From the NCBI RefSeq assembly GCF_028473745.1, contig NZ_CP101137.1:248001-312000 (forward strand): a stretch of 64,000 nucleotides of DNA, in the 5' to 3' direction. The DNA comes from Streptomyces sp. M92. GTDB taxonomy: Bacteria > Actinomycetota > Actinomycetes > Streptomycetales > Streptomycetaceae. Positions 48,064 to 56,929 of the stretch are shown one piece after another; the stretch's first letter is position 1; every line of letters starts with the position of its first letter. The position numbers were made by a program, and so were the translations under genes. The notes under the pieces are model-generated. The model ran no database searches and was not told where the DNA came from. It saw nothing but the letters and a program-made list of their open reading frames with translations.

Positions 48064-48657
48064 TTACAGCGCGCCCTTCGTGGAGGGCAGGATGCCGGCC
48101 GCGCGGGGGTCGCGCTCCGAGGCGTAGCGCAGGGCGCGGGCCAGCGCCTTGAACTGGCACTCCACGATGTGGTGCGCGTTGCGCCCGTAGGGCACGTGCA
48201 CGTGCAGGGCGATCTGCGCCTGGGCGACGAAGGACTCCAGGATGTGCCGGGTCATCGTCACGTCGTACTCGCCGATCATCGGCGCCATGTTCTCGGGCTC
48301 GGTGTGCACGAGGTAGGGGCGGCCGGAGAGGTCGACGGTGACCTGGGCGAGGGACTCGTCCAGCGGGACCGTGCAGTTGCCGAAGCGGTAGATGCCCACC
48401 TTGTCGCCGAGGGCCTGCTTGAAGGCGGCGCCCAGCGCGAGGGCGGTGTCCTCGATGGTGTGGTGGGAGTCGATGTGCAGGTCGCCGTCGGTCTTCACGG
48501 TCAGGTCGAACAGACCGTGCCGGCCGAGCTGGTCGAGCATGTGGTCATAGAAGCCGACGCCGGTGGCGATGTCGGTCTTGCCGGTGCCGTCGAGGTCGAT
48601 CTCGACGAGGACCGAGGTCTCCTTGGTCGTGCGCTCCACGCGTCCCACGCGGCTCAT
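48064..48657 (-). CDS. hisB: Imidazoleglycerol-phosphate dehydratase
   Basis: Dehydrates IGP to imidazole acetol phosphate. 197 residues, the monofunctional form without an attached phosphatase. Both Mn-binding signatures are intact: [18 protein letters not shown] followed by DSHHTIED, and the second around [29 protein letters not shown]. It starts by a 4-bp overlap with the end of hisC. Confidence 0.97.
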   Translation of the reverse strand: MSRVGRVERTTKETSVLVEIDLDGTGKTDIATGVGFYDHMLDQLGRHGLFDLTVKTDGDLHIDSHHTIEDTALALGAAFKQALGDKVGIYRFGNCTVPLDESLAQVTVDLSGRPYLVHTEPENMAPMIGEYDVTMTRHILESFVAQAQIALHVHVPYGRNAHHIVECQFKALARALRYASERDPRAAGILPSTKGAL

Positions 48658-49763
48658 GTGTTCTGCTCCTTCTTGACTTCACGTACCGCGTCGAGGAACG
48701 CGTCGTTCTCCTGGGGGGTGCCGGCGGTGACCCGCAGCCATCCCGGTACGCCGTTGTCCCGGACCAGGACGCCCCGGTCGAGGATCCGCCGCCACGCCTC
48801 GTGGGAGTCCGCGAAGCGTCCGAACTGGACGAAGTTGGCGTCGGACTCGGTCACCTCGTAGCCGATGGCGCGCAGTTCGGCGACCAGCCGGTCCCGCTCG
48901 GCCTTGAGCTGCTCGACGTACTTCAGCAGCGTGCCGGTGTGTTCCAGGGCGGCCAGCGCGGTCGCCTGGGTGACGGCGGACAGGTGGTAGGGCAGCCGTA
49001 CGAGCTGGACGGCGTCGACGACGGCCGGGTGCGCGGCGAGGTAGCCCAGGCGCAGGCCCGCCGCGCCGAACGCCTTCGACATGGTGCGGGAGACGACGAG
49101 GTTCGGGCGGCCGTCCAGCAGCGGCAGCAGTGAGGCGCCGTGGCTGAACTCGATGTAGGCCTCGTCGACGACGACCATGGAGGGCTTGGCGGCCTGTGCG
49201 GCCTCGTAGAGGGCGAGGACCGTCTCGGCCGGGACCGCGTTGCCCGTGGGGTTGTTGGGGGTGGTGATGAAGACGACGTCCGGGCGGTGCTCGGCGATGG
49301 CCTTCTCGGCGGCGGGCACGTCGACGGTGAAGTCCTCGTGGCGCGGGCCGGAGATCCAGCCGGTGCCGGTGCCGCGCGCGATGAGGCCGTGCATCGAGTA
49401 CGACGGCTCGAAGCCGATCGCGGTGCGGCCGGGCCCGCCGAAGGTCTGGAGCAGCTGCTGGATGACCTCGTTGGAGCCGTTGGCCGCCCAGACGTTGGCC
49501 ACGTCGAGCGGGTGGCCGGAGGTCTCGGTCAGGTACCGGGCCAGCTCGGTGCGCAGTTCGACCGCGTCCCGGTCCGGGTAGCGGTTGAGGTGGCGGGCGG
49601 CCTCGCGGACGCGCTCGGTGATCCGCTCGACCAGCGCGTCGGGCAGCGGGTAGGGGTTCTCGTTGGTGTTCAGGCGTACCGGCACGTCCAGCTGGGGCGC
49701 GCCGTAGGGGGACTTGCCGCGCAGCTCGTCCCGTACGGGGAGGTCGTCGATGCCGAACGTCAC
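48654..49763 (-). CDS. hisC: Histidinol-phosphate aminotransferase
   Basis: PLP aminotransferase giving L-histidinol phosphate, with glutamate as donor. 369 residues. [11 protein letters not shown] at the N-terminus, [30 protein letters not shown] and the Schiff-base Lys in [17 protein letters not shown] are conserved. The GTG at 49763 overlaps the hisD stop (GTGA). The last residues overlap hisB by 4 bp. Confidence 0.97.
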   Translation of the reverse strand: MTFGIDDLPVRDELRGKSPYGAPQLDVPVRLNTNENPYPLPDALVERITERVREAARHLNRYPDRDAVELRTELARYLTETSGHPLDVANVWAANGSNEVIQQLLQTFGGPGRTAIGFEPSYSMHGLIARGTGTGWISGPRHEDFTVDVPAAEKAIAEHRPDVVFITTPNNPTGNAVPAETVLALYEAAQAAKPSMVVVDEAYIEFSHGASLLPLLDGRPNLVVSRTMSKAFGAAGLRLGYLAAHPAVVDAVQLVRLPYHLSAVTQATALAALEHTGTLLKYVEQLKAERDRLVAELRAIGYEVTESDANFVQFGRFADSHEAWRRILDRGVLVRDNGVPGWLRVTAGTPQENDAFLDAVREVKKEQNT

Positions 49764-51085
49764 TTGCTCTCCGGGACCTTCCACTCGAACCTCGCCTTGA
49801 TCGCCGCGCCGTGCGCCGGCAGGTCCTCGGCCTCCGCCAGCGTCACCACGTGGTGCGCGACGTCGGCGAGGGCGTCGCGCGTGTAGTCGACGATGTGGAT
49901 GCCGCGCAGGAAGGACTGCACGGACAGGCCCGAGGAGTGGCAGGCGCAGCCGCCGGTGGGCAGGACGTGGTTGGACCCGGCCGCGTAGTCGCCGAGCGAG
50001 ACGGGCGCCCAGGGGCCGACGAAGATCGCGCCGGCGTTGCGGACGCGGTCGGCGACGGCGGCGGCGTCGGCGGTCTGGATCTCCAGGTGCTCCGCACCGT
50101 AGGCGTCGACCACGCGCAGGCCCTCGTCCACGCCGTCGACCAGGACGATCGCGGACTGGCGGCCCTTCAGGGCCGGGACGATCCGGTCGTCGATGTGCTT
50201 GGTGGCCTGGACCTGCGGCTGGAGCTCCTTGTCGACCGCGTCCGCCAGCTCGACGGAGTCGGTGACCAGGACGGCGGCGGCCAGCGGGTCGTGCTCGGCC
50301 TGGCTGATCAGGTCGGAGGCGACGTGCACCGGGTCGGCGGTGGAGTCGGCGAGGATCGCGATCTCGGTCGGGCCGGCCTCGGCGTCGATGCCGATCTTCC
50401 CGGTGAAGAAGCGCTTGGCGGCGGCGACCCAGATGTTGCCGGGGCCGGTGACCATGTCGGCGGGCGGGCAGGACTCGGTGCCGTACGCGAACATCGCGAC
50501 GGCGGTGGCGCCGCCGGCCGCGTACACCTCGTCGACGCCGAGCAGGGCGCAGGCGGCGAGGATGGTGGGGTGCGGGAGGCCGTCGAACTCGGCCTGCGCC
50601 GGGGAGGCGAGGGCGATCGATGCGACGCCGGCCTCCTGCGCGGGCACCACGTTCATGATCACGGACGACGGGTAGACGGACCGGCCGCCGGGCGCGTACA
50701 GCCCGACCCGGTCGACCGGCACCCACTTCTCGGTGACCGAGCCGCCGGGGACGACCTGGGTGGTGTGCGTGGTGCGGCGCTGCTCGCGGTGGACGAGGCG
50801 GGCACGGCGGACGGACTCCTCCAGCGCGGCGCGCACGGCCGGGTCGAGCTCCTCCAGCGCGCGCGTGAGCGCGACGGCCGGGACCCGCACCTGGTCCAGC
50901 TTGACGCCGTCGAACTGCTCGGCGAAGTCGATCAGCGCCGCGTCGCCACGATGATGCACGGCCTCGCAGATCGGGCGCACCTTGTCCAGGGCGGCCGCGA
51001 CGTCGAAGTCGGCTCGGGGCAGCAGGTCGCGCAGGGCGGGACCCTCGGGGAGGGCGTCGCCGCGCAGATCGATTCGGGAGATCAC
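49760..51085 (-). CDS. hisD: Histidinol dehydrogenase
   Basis: Last two oxidation steps to histidine, using NAD and Zn. 441 residues. The Zn-site sequence SQAEHDP is present, as are [32 protein letters not shown] with the conserved Cys, and [19 protein letters not shown]. The GTG start at 51085 matches the first conserved residues ISRIDLRG. First gene of the his operon; a 17-bp palindrome lies 42-58 bp upstream. Confidence 0.96.
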   Translation of the reverse strand: MISRIDLRGDALPEGPALRDLLPRADFDVAAALDKVRPICEAVHHRGDAALIDFAEQFDGVKLDQVRVPAVALTRALEELDPAVRAALEESVRRARLVHREQRRTTHTTQVVPGGSVTEKWVPVDRVGLYAPGGRSVYPSSVIMNVVPAQEAGVASIALASPAQAEFDGLPHPTILAACALLGVDEVYAAGGATAVAMFAYGTESCPPADMVTGPGNIWVAAAKRFFTGKIGIDAEAGPTEIAILADSTADPVHVASDLISQAEHDPLAAAVLVTDSVELADAVDKELQPQVQATKHIDDRIVPALKGRQSAIVLVDGVDEGLRVVDAYGAEHLEIQTADAAAVADRVRNAGAIFVGPWAPVSLGDYAAGSNHVLPTGGCACHSSGLSVQSFLRGIHIVDYTRDALADVAHHVVTLAEAEDLPAHGAAIKARFEWKVPESK

Positions 51086-51126
51086 GGAACCAATTCTCTC
51101 AGACCCGCGTCGGACACCGTCCGCGC

Positions 51127-51143
51127 GTATCAATGGCTGATAC
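51127..51143. promoter_or_regulatory. 17-bp palindrome upstream of hisD
   Basis: GTATCA-ATGGC-TGATAC: perfect 6-bp arms around 5 bp, AT-rich compared with surroundings, 42 bp before the hisD start. It is a plausible operator, or protein-binding site shared with the divergent gene at 51286. I know of no regulator with this consensus. Confidence 0.45.
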
Positions 51144-51285
51144 AGAACGCGACGGCCCGGCGCGGGCCGTGGCGAGAACCGGCGGTTCGTACTCACTTTG
51201 AGTGTTCAGGTGGTCACCCAGTGGGCATGAACGGTTGTACGAAGGGTGAGCGACCGACGAGTAGTTGGGGAGGGAGTGAAGCGCC

Positions 51286-52863
51286 GTGACCGAGGGGGCC
51301 GGCCACCGTGACGGAGAGCTGCCGGACGATCTGACGGCCGCCGAGGCGGGCATGTGGCAGGCCTTCCGCAACGGCAGCGTGTACGACCTGTCCAGCGGCG
51401 AGGCGTTGGTGGACGACCCGCACGGCGGGCACCCCTGGGGGGCGGAGCGGACCGTGCGGGCCCGCATCCTGTGCTGGCTGCTCCTCGACGGCCCGCCCGC
51501 GCTCGCGGGACGGGTCTCCTCGCTGCAGCTCGTGGGCGTGCGGATCAGCGACACGATGGACCTCGCGGGCGGCACGGTGGAGCCGTACGTGGAGCTGCGG
51601 GCGTGCCGTTTCGACCGGGAGGTGGTGCTGCCGGAGACCCGGTTCACGACGGTGCGGCTGGTGGACTGCTCGGTGCCGCGCCTGGAGGCGGCCCGGCTGA
51701 AGACCGAGGGCGACCTGCACCTGCCGCGCTGCCGGTTCCGCGGCGGCATCCGGCTCACCGACGCCCAGATAGGCACCGACCTGCTGCTCAATCAGGCGGT
51801 CGTGCACCGGGACCGCAGTGGCCGCGCCATAGCCGCGGACGGCATGACCGTCGGGCAGGACCTCCAGGCCGAGATGCTGGAGTCGCACGGCGAGGTGAGC
51901 CTGCGCAGCGCCCAGGTCGGCGTCTCACTGAGCCTGCGCGGCGCCCGGCTCCTCAACCCGTACACCCGGCACGCGCTGAACGCCCCGCAGCTGACGGTGG
52001 AACGCACGCTGTACATGACTCCGGCCGGGCTGGGCAGCCCGCTGCTGCGCGGCACCACCCCCGCGCAGGGCACCCGCATCCAGCGCTTCGAGTGCGAGGG
52101 CGGGGTGCGGCTGGACGACGGCCGGTTCGGCGACGCCGTCGACTTCGAGCACGCCCGGTTCACCTTCACCGACGACCAGGAGCTGTCGCTGCGCCGGGTG
52201 CAGACGCCCGAGCTGCGCTTCCTCGGCGAGCGGCCGGCGCGCGGGCGGGTGGTGCTGTCGGGGGCGCGGGTGGTGAACCTGATGGACCGGGCGGACAGCT
52301 GGCCCGGCCCCGGCCGGCTGCACATGGGCGGCTTCGCCTACGAGAACCTGGTGCCGCGGGGGCCGTTCCCGCTGGAGAAGCGGCTGCGGTGGGTGGGCGC
52401 CGCGACCGCCGAGTACCACCCGGAGCCGTACGAGCGGCTCGCCGCCGTGCTGCGGGCCGGCGGCGAGGACGAGGACGCCCGCGAGGTGCTGCTCGCCAAG
52501 CACCGCCGGCGCCGCGAGAGTCTGCCCGTCGCCGCGAAACTCGTGGGGTACGCACAGGACTGGACGGTCGCCTACGGCTACCGGCCGGGCCGGGCGGCGG
52601 TGTGGATGGCGGTGCTGTGGGCGGCGGGCTCGCTCGCCTTCGCCCGTGCGGACCCGCCCCCGCTGAAGGCCGGCGAGCACCCGGACTGGAACCCGGCCCT
52701 CTTCGCCCTGGACCTGCTCCTGCCGGTCATCGACCTGGGCCAGGTCGGCTTCTGGCAGCTCCGCGACGGCTGGCAGTGGCTGGCGACGGCACTGATCCTG
52801 CTGGGCTGGATCCTGGCGACGACGGTGGCGGCGGGGGCGACACGGCTGCTGCGGAGGGGCTGA
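51286..52863 (+). CDS. Beta-helix repeat protein with C-terminal membrane helices
   Basis: A 525-residue protein I do not recognise by name. Residues 25-350 are a string of short beta-rich turns of about 20-25 residues (VRISDTMDLAGGTVEPYVELRACRF and similar), which looks like a pentapeptide/right-handed beta-helix scaffold with VELRxCRF, LRLVDCSV and LHLPRCRF turns. It ends in two membrane helices (AAVWMAVLWAAGSLAFA and LATALILLGWILATTVAAG) preceded by a basic EVLLAKHRRRRES segment. No catalytic motif is obvious. GGAGGGAG before the GTG supports the start. It is divergent from hisD. Similar proteins are sometimes labelled oxidoreductase without evidence. Confidence 0.75.
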   Translation: MTEGAGHRDGELPDDLTAAEAGMWQAFRNGSVYDLSSGEALVDDPHGGHPWGAERTVRARILCWLLLDGPPALAGRVSSLQLVGVRISDTMDLAGGTVEPYVELRACRFDREVVLPETRFTTVRLVDCSVPRLEAARLKTEGDLHLPRCRFRGGIRLTDAQIGTDLLLNQAVVHRDRSGRAIAADGMTVGQDLQAEMLESHGEVSLRSAQVGVSLSLRGARLLNPYTRHALNAPQLTVERTLYMTPAGLGSPLLRGTTPAQGTRIQRFECEGGVRLDDGRFGDAVDFEHARFTFTDDQELSLRRVQTPELRFLGERPARGRVVLSGARVVNLMDRADSWPGPGRLHMGGFAYENLVPRGPFPLEKRLRWVGAATAEYHPEPYERLAAVLRAGGEDEDAREVLLAKHRRRRESLPVAAKLVGYAQDWTVAYGYRPGRAAVWMAVLWAAGSLAFARADPPPLKAGEHPDWNPALFALDLLLPVIDLGQVGFWQLRDGWQWLATALILLGWILATTVAAGATRLLRRG

Positions 52864-52912
52864 GCCCTCTGCGGGTGTGCGGTGGGGCTCCGCTGCCTTC
52901 GCGGACGCCGAC

Positions 52913-53090
52913 GGGCCGTAGGGGGCTTCTCGTCGTGTGCGGCCGTGGGCCGTAGAGGCCTTCTCGTCGTCTGCGGCCGTGGGCCGTAGAGGCCTTCTCG
53001 TCGTCTGCGGCCGTGGGCCGTAGAGGCCTTCGCGTCGTCTGCGGCCGTGGGCCGTAGAGGCCTTCGCGTCGTCTGCGGCCGTGGGCCTTG
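52913..53090. repeat. 34-bp minisatellite, about five units
   Basis: Unit GGCCGTGGGCCGTAGAGGCC then TTCTCGTCGTCTGC, starting at 52941, 52975, 53009, 53043 and 53077 with exact 34-bp spacing, plus a diverged partial copy from 52913. The unit contains GGCC/AGGCCT palindromic parts. Units 4 and 5 read TTCGCGTC instead of TTCTCGTC. It lies in the 498-bp gap between the beta-helix gene and the next gene; I see no gene elsewhere in the gap. Confidence 0.9.
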
Positions 53091-53361
53091 CCGGCTCGCG
53101 GGCGGGGGGGGGACGCGGTTCGCCGCGGAGACGGCAGCTCCGCGATTCGGCGCGGGGTCCGCGCCCGGCAGAGCCGCCAGCGGCCGTCCGCACCACCCGG
53201 ACCACCAGCACCGCCACCAGCACCCGCACCAGCACCTCCCGCAGCCCCGGCGACGGCCGCCCCATCCGGCGACGCCCCACGCTGGTACGGGCCGCCCCCG
53301 AACGGCCGAAGGCGGCGCGCCACCGCACAACCTTCGCGAACCGTCGGCCGTCGTACTGGCC

Positions 53362-54387
53362 ATGCTGCGCGCGTTCCTCCGGACGGCGGCCCGGGCCCGT
53401 TCTCGGGCGTCCCGGCCCGCCCAAGACGACGACGTGCTCCTCGACGCCCCGGACGACCGTCTCGCCCCCGCCCTGGTCGCGGCGGCCCACGGTGAGCACA
53501 CCCCCGCGGCCGCTCTCCTCGCCGCCACCCGTGAACGGGCCGAGTGGGAGCACCGGGACCGCTACACGGCCGGGCTCGCCTCGTTCGCCCGCTCCCGGGC
53601 CGAGTGGCTGGAGAGCTGGCGCGCCGCCGCTCCGGGCGACCCCGACGCGCTGCTGGTCGAGGGCCGGCTGACGGTGGACCGCCACTGGGACTCGCCGGCC
53701 CGGGCCGAGCTGCTGCGCCAGGCGGCCCCCGCGGTCACGGCGGCCGCCGAGGCGGCCGGACGCGACCCGGTGCCGTGGCGGACCGCTCTGGACGCCGCGC
53801 GGGGCGCCCGCGCCGGACACGCGGAGTTCGAGCGGCTGTGGGCACAGGCGGTACGCCGGGCCCCGCACCACTACGGCTGCCACGTGTCCGCCCTGGAGTA
53901 CCTGGCCGCCGCCTCGCCGGGCGCGCACCGCGAGTGCCTGGACTTCGCCGAGACCGCCGCGCAGGACTCGCCCGGGGACTCGCCGCTGCGGGCGCTGCCC
54001 CTGCGGGCGGCCTTCGCCTGTCTCACCGCGGGCGGAGCCGACGACCCGGCCGGCGCGCACCGGGACCGCCTGGACGCGGCCGCCGACCGTGCCATCGCCC
54101 TCTCGGCGACCCACCCGGCGGCCGACCCGTGGCCCGCCGGGCTGCGCAACCTCCTGGCGTACGTCCTGCTGCGTCTGGAGCGCCGCCAGGACGCCGCCGA
54201 GCAACTGCGTCTGACCGGACCGTACGTCACCTCCTTCCCCTGGGACCAGGACGCGGAGGACCCCCTCGGCCGCTTCCTCCAGGTGCGTGCGGACGTCCGC
54301 GCGGCGGCGGCCTCCACACCGGGTACGGCGGGTTCGGGTCATCCACGAAGTGGGCGCGGCGGGCACGTCCGCGCGGACGACCATTAG
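53362..54387 (+). CDS. Conserved helical-repeat protein, function unknown
   Basis: A 341-residue soluble, helix-rich protein with an Ala/Arg-rich composition. LVAAAHGEHTPAAALLAATRERAEWEHRD, LEYLAAASPGAHRECLDFAETAAQ and RALPLRAAFACLTAGGADD resemble TPR-like helical hairpins; a recurrent Trp (AEWL, WRTAL, LWAQA) could mark repeat positions. No enzyme motif. The ATG at 53362 lacks a clear ribosome site, so the start is uncertain. It is followed by the Lon-N-domain gene 11 bp later on the same strand. The family may be DUF4034-like, but I am not sure. Confidence 0.65.
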   Translation: MLRAFLRTAARARSRASRPAQDDDVLLDAPDDRLAPALVAAAHGEHTPAAALLAATRERAEWEHRDRYTAGLASFARSRAEWLESWRAAAPGDPDALLVEGRLTVDRHWDSPARAELLRQAAPAVTAAAEAAGRDPVPWRTALDAARGARAGHAEFERLWAQAVRRAPHHYGCHVSALEYLAAASPGAHRECLDFAETAAQDSPGDSPLRALPLRAAFACLTAGGADDPAGAHRDRLDAAADRAIALSATHPAADPWPAGLRNLLAYVLLRLERRQDAAEQLRLTGPYVTSFPWDQDAEDPLGRFLQVRADVRAAAASTPGTAGSGHPRSGRGGHVRADDH

Positions 54388-54390
54388 GCT
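54385..54390 (+). promoter_or_regulatory. -10 box for a leaderless transcript of the Lon-N-domain gene
   Basis: TAGGCT ends 8 nt before the GTG at 54399, which has no Shine-Dalgarno site. It overlaps the stop codon of the previous gene, so this gene can be read on its own. Confidence 0.45.
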
Positions 54391-54398
54391 TCTGCGTC

Positions 54399-55139
54399 GT
54401 GACCACCGTCCGGCTTCCGCTCTTCCCCCTGAACTCGGTTCTGTTCCCGGGGCTGGTGCTCCCGCTCAACATCTTCGAGGAGCGCTATCGCGCCATGATG
54501 CGCGAGCTGCTGAAGACCCCCGAGGACGAACCGCGCCGGTTCGCCGTCGTGGCGATCCGCGATGGCCACGAGGTGGCCCGGACCGCGCCCGGCCTGCCCG
54601 ATCCGACGGCGCAGCCCGAGGTCGGCCCGGCGGCCGGGTTCGGGCCGGACCCGCTCAAGGCGTTCCACAAGGTGGGCTGCGTCGCGGACGCGGCGACGAT
54701 CCGCGAGCGCGCCGACGGCACCTTCGAGGTGCTGGCGACCGGCACGACCCGGGTGCGGCTGCGCTCGGTGGAGGCCTCGGGCCCGTTCCTGACGGCCGAG
54801 CTGGAGCCGCTGGACGAGGAGCCCGGCGACGAGGCGGGCGCGCTGGCCGAGGGCGTGCTGCGGTCCTTCCGGCAGTACCAGAAGCGGCTGGCGGGGGCCC
54901 GCGAGCGGTCGCTGTCGACCGGCACCGAGCTGCCGGACGAGCCGGGCGTGGTCTCCTATCTGGTCGCCGCCGCGATGATGCTGGACACTCCGACGAAGCA
55001 GCGCCTGCTCCAGGCCCCGGACACGGCCTCCCGCCTGCGCGACGAGCTGAAACTCCTTCGCGCGGAGACGGCGATCATCCGTACGCTGCCGTCGTTGCCG
55101 TCGTCGGACCTGACGCGCGGCCCCACGAGTCTCAACTGA
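54399..55139 (+). CDS. Lon substrate-binding (LON_substr_bdg) domain protein
   Basis: A 246-residue protein consisting only of the N-terminal domain of Lon protease, with no ATPase or protease part. The family opening LPLFPLNSVLFPGLVLPLNIFEERYRAMM is clear; the second half has helical SFRQYQKRLAGARE and VSYLVAAAMMLDTPTKQRLLQ. Stand-alone domains are widespread in actinobacteria, and are thought to bind unfolded or exposed peptides; the role here is unknown. It probably starts from its own leaderless promoter. Confidence 0.88.
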   Translation: MTTVRLPLFPLNSVLFPGLVLPLNIFEERYRAMMRELLKTPEDEPRRFAVVAIRDGHEVARTAPGLPDPTAQPEVGPAAGFGPDPLKAFHKVGCVADAATIRERADGTFEVLATGTTRVRLRSVEASGPFLTAELEPLDEEPGDEAGALAEGVLRSFRQYQKRLAGARERSLSTGTELPDEPGVVSYLVAAAMMLDTPTKQRLLQAPDTASRLRDELKLLRAETAIIRTLPSLPSSDLTRGPTSLN

Positions 55140-55161
55140 GATAGCCGAGGTACTGGCCCGG

Positions 55162-55665
55162 ATGGCGAAGAAGTCCAGGAAACAGCAGCAGTCCGGCGGC
55201 ACCCCGGCGACGGTGGCGCTGACGGCGGCCGGGGTGGCGTACACGGTCCACGCGTACGACCACGACCCCGCGCACCCGTCCTACGGCGAGGAGGCGGCCG
55301 AGGCGATGGGCGTCAGTCCGGAGCGGGTCTTCAAGACGCTGGTGGCGGACGTGGACGGCGCGCTGACCGTCGCGGTGGTGCCGGTGGCGGGCCAGCTGGA
55401 CCTGAAGGCGCTGGCGGCCGCGGTGGGCGGCAAGCGCGCGACGATGGCCGACCCGGCCCTGGCCGAGCGGACCACGGGCTACGTGCGGGGCGGCATCTCC
55501 CCACTGGGCCAGCGCAAGCGGCTGCCCACGGTCCTGGACGCCTCGGCGTCGGGCCACACCACGATCTGCGTCTCGGCTGGCCGCCGGGGACTGGAGGTCG
55601 AGCTCTCCCCCGAGGACCTGGCCGGGCTCACGGACGCGGTCCTCGCCCCGATCGGCCGCGCGTAG
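55162..55665 (+). CDS. YbaK/EbsC-family aminoacyl-tRNA deacylase
   Basis: Trans-acting editing enzyme that removes mischarged Cys from tRNA-Pro. 167 residues, single domain. Typical landmarks: HDPAHPSYGEEAAEAMG, VFKTLVADVDG with the catalytic Lys, LDLKALAAAVGGKRATM, GYVRGGISPLGQRKRLPTVLD, and ISAGRRGLEVELSPEDL. It follows the Lon-domain gene by 22 bp. Confidence 0.9.
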   Translation: MAKKSRKQQQSGGTPATVALTAAGVAYTVHAYDHDPAHPSYGEEAAEAMGVSPERVFKTLVADVDGALTVAVVPVAGQLDLKALAAAVGGKRATMADPALAERTTGYVRGGISPLGQRKRLPTVLDASASGHTTICVSAGRRGLEVELSPEDLAGLTDAVLAPIGRA

Positions 55666-55689
55666 GGCTCGACGGACGCGCAACCCCGT

Positions 55690-55874
55690 CGACGAACGCG
55701 CGGACCGCACCTCATCGCCCGCACAGGGCCCTCACCCGAACGACCACGCACAACCCGTCGACGAACGCGCGGCCCGCACCACGATCGCCCGCGCACGCCC
55801 CTCCGACGAACTCACAGCCCGCACCACAATCGCCCGCGCACGCCCCTCCGACGAACTCACAGCCCGCCCTCCGA
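55690..55874. repeat. 45-bp tandem repeat in the gap after ybaK
   Basis: Unit GCCCGCACCAC then ATCGCCCGCGCACGCCCCTCCGACGAACTCACA starts at 55772 and 55817 (45 bp apart), with a partial copy at 55862 and a diverged copy around 55690-55735. Similar fragments continue to about 56060. The whole 438-bp gap to bL37 is GC-rich and low in complexity; I found no other gene. Confidence 0.75.
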
Positions 55875-56066
55875 CCGACCCCCACACCCCTCGGCAACCG
55901 CACGCCCCCGGCCAATCAACCGCGCACAACCCCGCCGACCAGGCACGAACCGCCGTCCGACCGTCCGCCCACACCCCCACAACGAACACACGCCCCGCAC
56001 CCGATCGACGGCGCACAATCCGTCTACGAACGCGCGCCCCCGCCCCGGCCCACCACGCGCACTCCC

Positions 56067-56095
56067 TCGACGGCCGCGCGGTTCTCCGCTAATCA
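56067..56095 (+). promoter_or_regulatory. Leaderless promoter of the bL37 gene
   Basis: TCGACG (56067-56072), 17-bp spacer, TAATCA (56090-56095), then 8 nt to the ATG at 56104. The -35 matches the consensus at 4 of 6 and spacing is ideal. Confidence 0.45.
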
Positions 56096-56103
56096 GACAG
56101 GAC

Positions 56104-56178
56104 ATGTCGAAGCGAACGCGCAAACGCAAGTGGCGCACCCGGAAGGGCAGGGCCAACCACGGCCGCCGCCCCGCATGA
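56104..56178 (+). CDS. Mini ribosomal protein bL37 (24 residues)
   Basis: A 24-residue, very basic protein beginning MSKRTRKRKW, with the ending NHGRRPA. Length, composition and the NHG(K/R)RP ending match bL37, the small large-subunit protein first seen in mycobacterial ribosome structures and conserved in actinobacteria. It is expected to bind rRNA directly. It is far below the size limit of common gene finders and is flanked by repeat DNA upstream and a convergent gene downstream. A promoter is placed so the mRNA would be leaderless. Confidence 0.85.
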   Translation: MSKRTRKRKWRTRKGRANHGRRPA

Positions 56179-56199
56179 CAGCCGGCCCGGCGGTCCGCC

Positions 56200-56895
56200 C
56201 TACGCGGACTTCTCCCCGTACGGCGCGGGCCACGGGTCGGGCTCCGGGTCGCGGGGCCCGAACAGCCCGGTCAGGCCCAGGTGGACCACCAGCGCCGCGA
56301 TCGGCCACGCCAGCAGCGCGCCCTTCGCCCCCAGCTTGAGCGGCGCCGAGAACGTCACGCCCTTGCCCACGTCCTTGGCGTGCGCGACGACGTCCTGGGT
56401 CGGCCCGAGCCAAAGCCCGAACCGCCAGGCCAGCACCGAGCCGAGCAGCCCGCCCGCGCCCAGCGCCACCACCAGCGGCACGCCCCCGCGCCGCCGCAGC
56501 AGGAACACGGCCACCGCGCTCAGCGCGCCGAACGCGAGCGCGAGCAGCGTGAAGGTGCCGTCGACACCGACCGAGTGCTCGCCCTCGGACTCCTTGAGGT
56601 AGACCAGCCACCGGTCGCCGACCACTTCACCGACCAGCGGCACGCTCGGCGCCAGCTGCCACCACAGCACGCCCAGCAGCAGCCCGGAGAGGGTCACCGC
56701 CGCCACGGTCACGGCTGCCTGCCGCACTTCGCTCAGCATTCCGGGACCGTCCTGTTCTCCGTGCTCGCCGTGCGTGCCGTACGGGGCGCCGGGCGGGGTG
56801 CCCACCGCGTGCGCACCGACGGGCGGCGGCACCGGGCCGCCCTGGTACGACGAGCGTTCGTTCGGGGGCGGTGGCGGAGGCAGAGGAGCGGTCAC
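56200..56895 (-). CDS. Four-helix membrane protein (DUF2567-like), function unknown
   Basis: A 231-residue protein with a 50-residue Pro/Gly-rich N-terminal region, then four hydrophobic segments: VRQAAVTVAAVTLSGLLLGVLWWQL, TFTLLALAFGALSAVAVFLL, VPLVVALGAGGLLGSVLAWRFGLWLG and LLAWPIAALVVHLGLTGLFG. The loop after the first helix carries DRWLVYLKESEGEHSVGVDGTFT. Reminiscent of DUF2567 actinobacterial membrane proteins; the assignment is uncertain. GTG start at 56895. It lies 34 bp downstream of the ABC permease. Confidence 0.75.
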   Translation of the reverse strand: MTAPLPPPPPPNERSSYQGGPVPPPVGAHAVGTPPGAPYGTHGEHGEQDGPGMLSEVRQAAVTVAAVTLSGLLLGVLWWQLAPSVPLVGEVVGDRWLVYLKESEGEHSVGVDGTFTLLALAFGALSAVAVFLLRRRGGVPLVVALGAGGLLGSVLAWRFGLWLGPTQDVVAHAKDVGKGVTFSAPLKLGAKGALLAWPIAALVVHLGLTGLFGPRDPEPDPWPAPYGEKSA

Positions 56896-56929
56896 CCCGC
56901 CATCGTGCCAAACCCGCCTGCGCGGCGCT

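Noticed and set aside
52913..53090. Possible CRISPR array
   Set aside because: The 34-bp units are directly adjacent with no unique spacers, and no cas genes are present. The same holds for the arrays at 43.3 and 55.7 kb.
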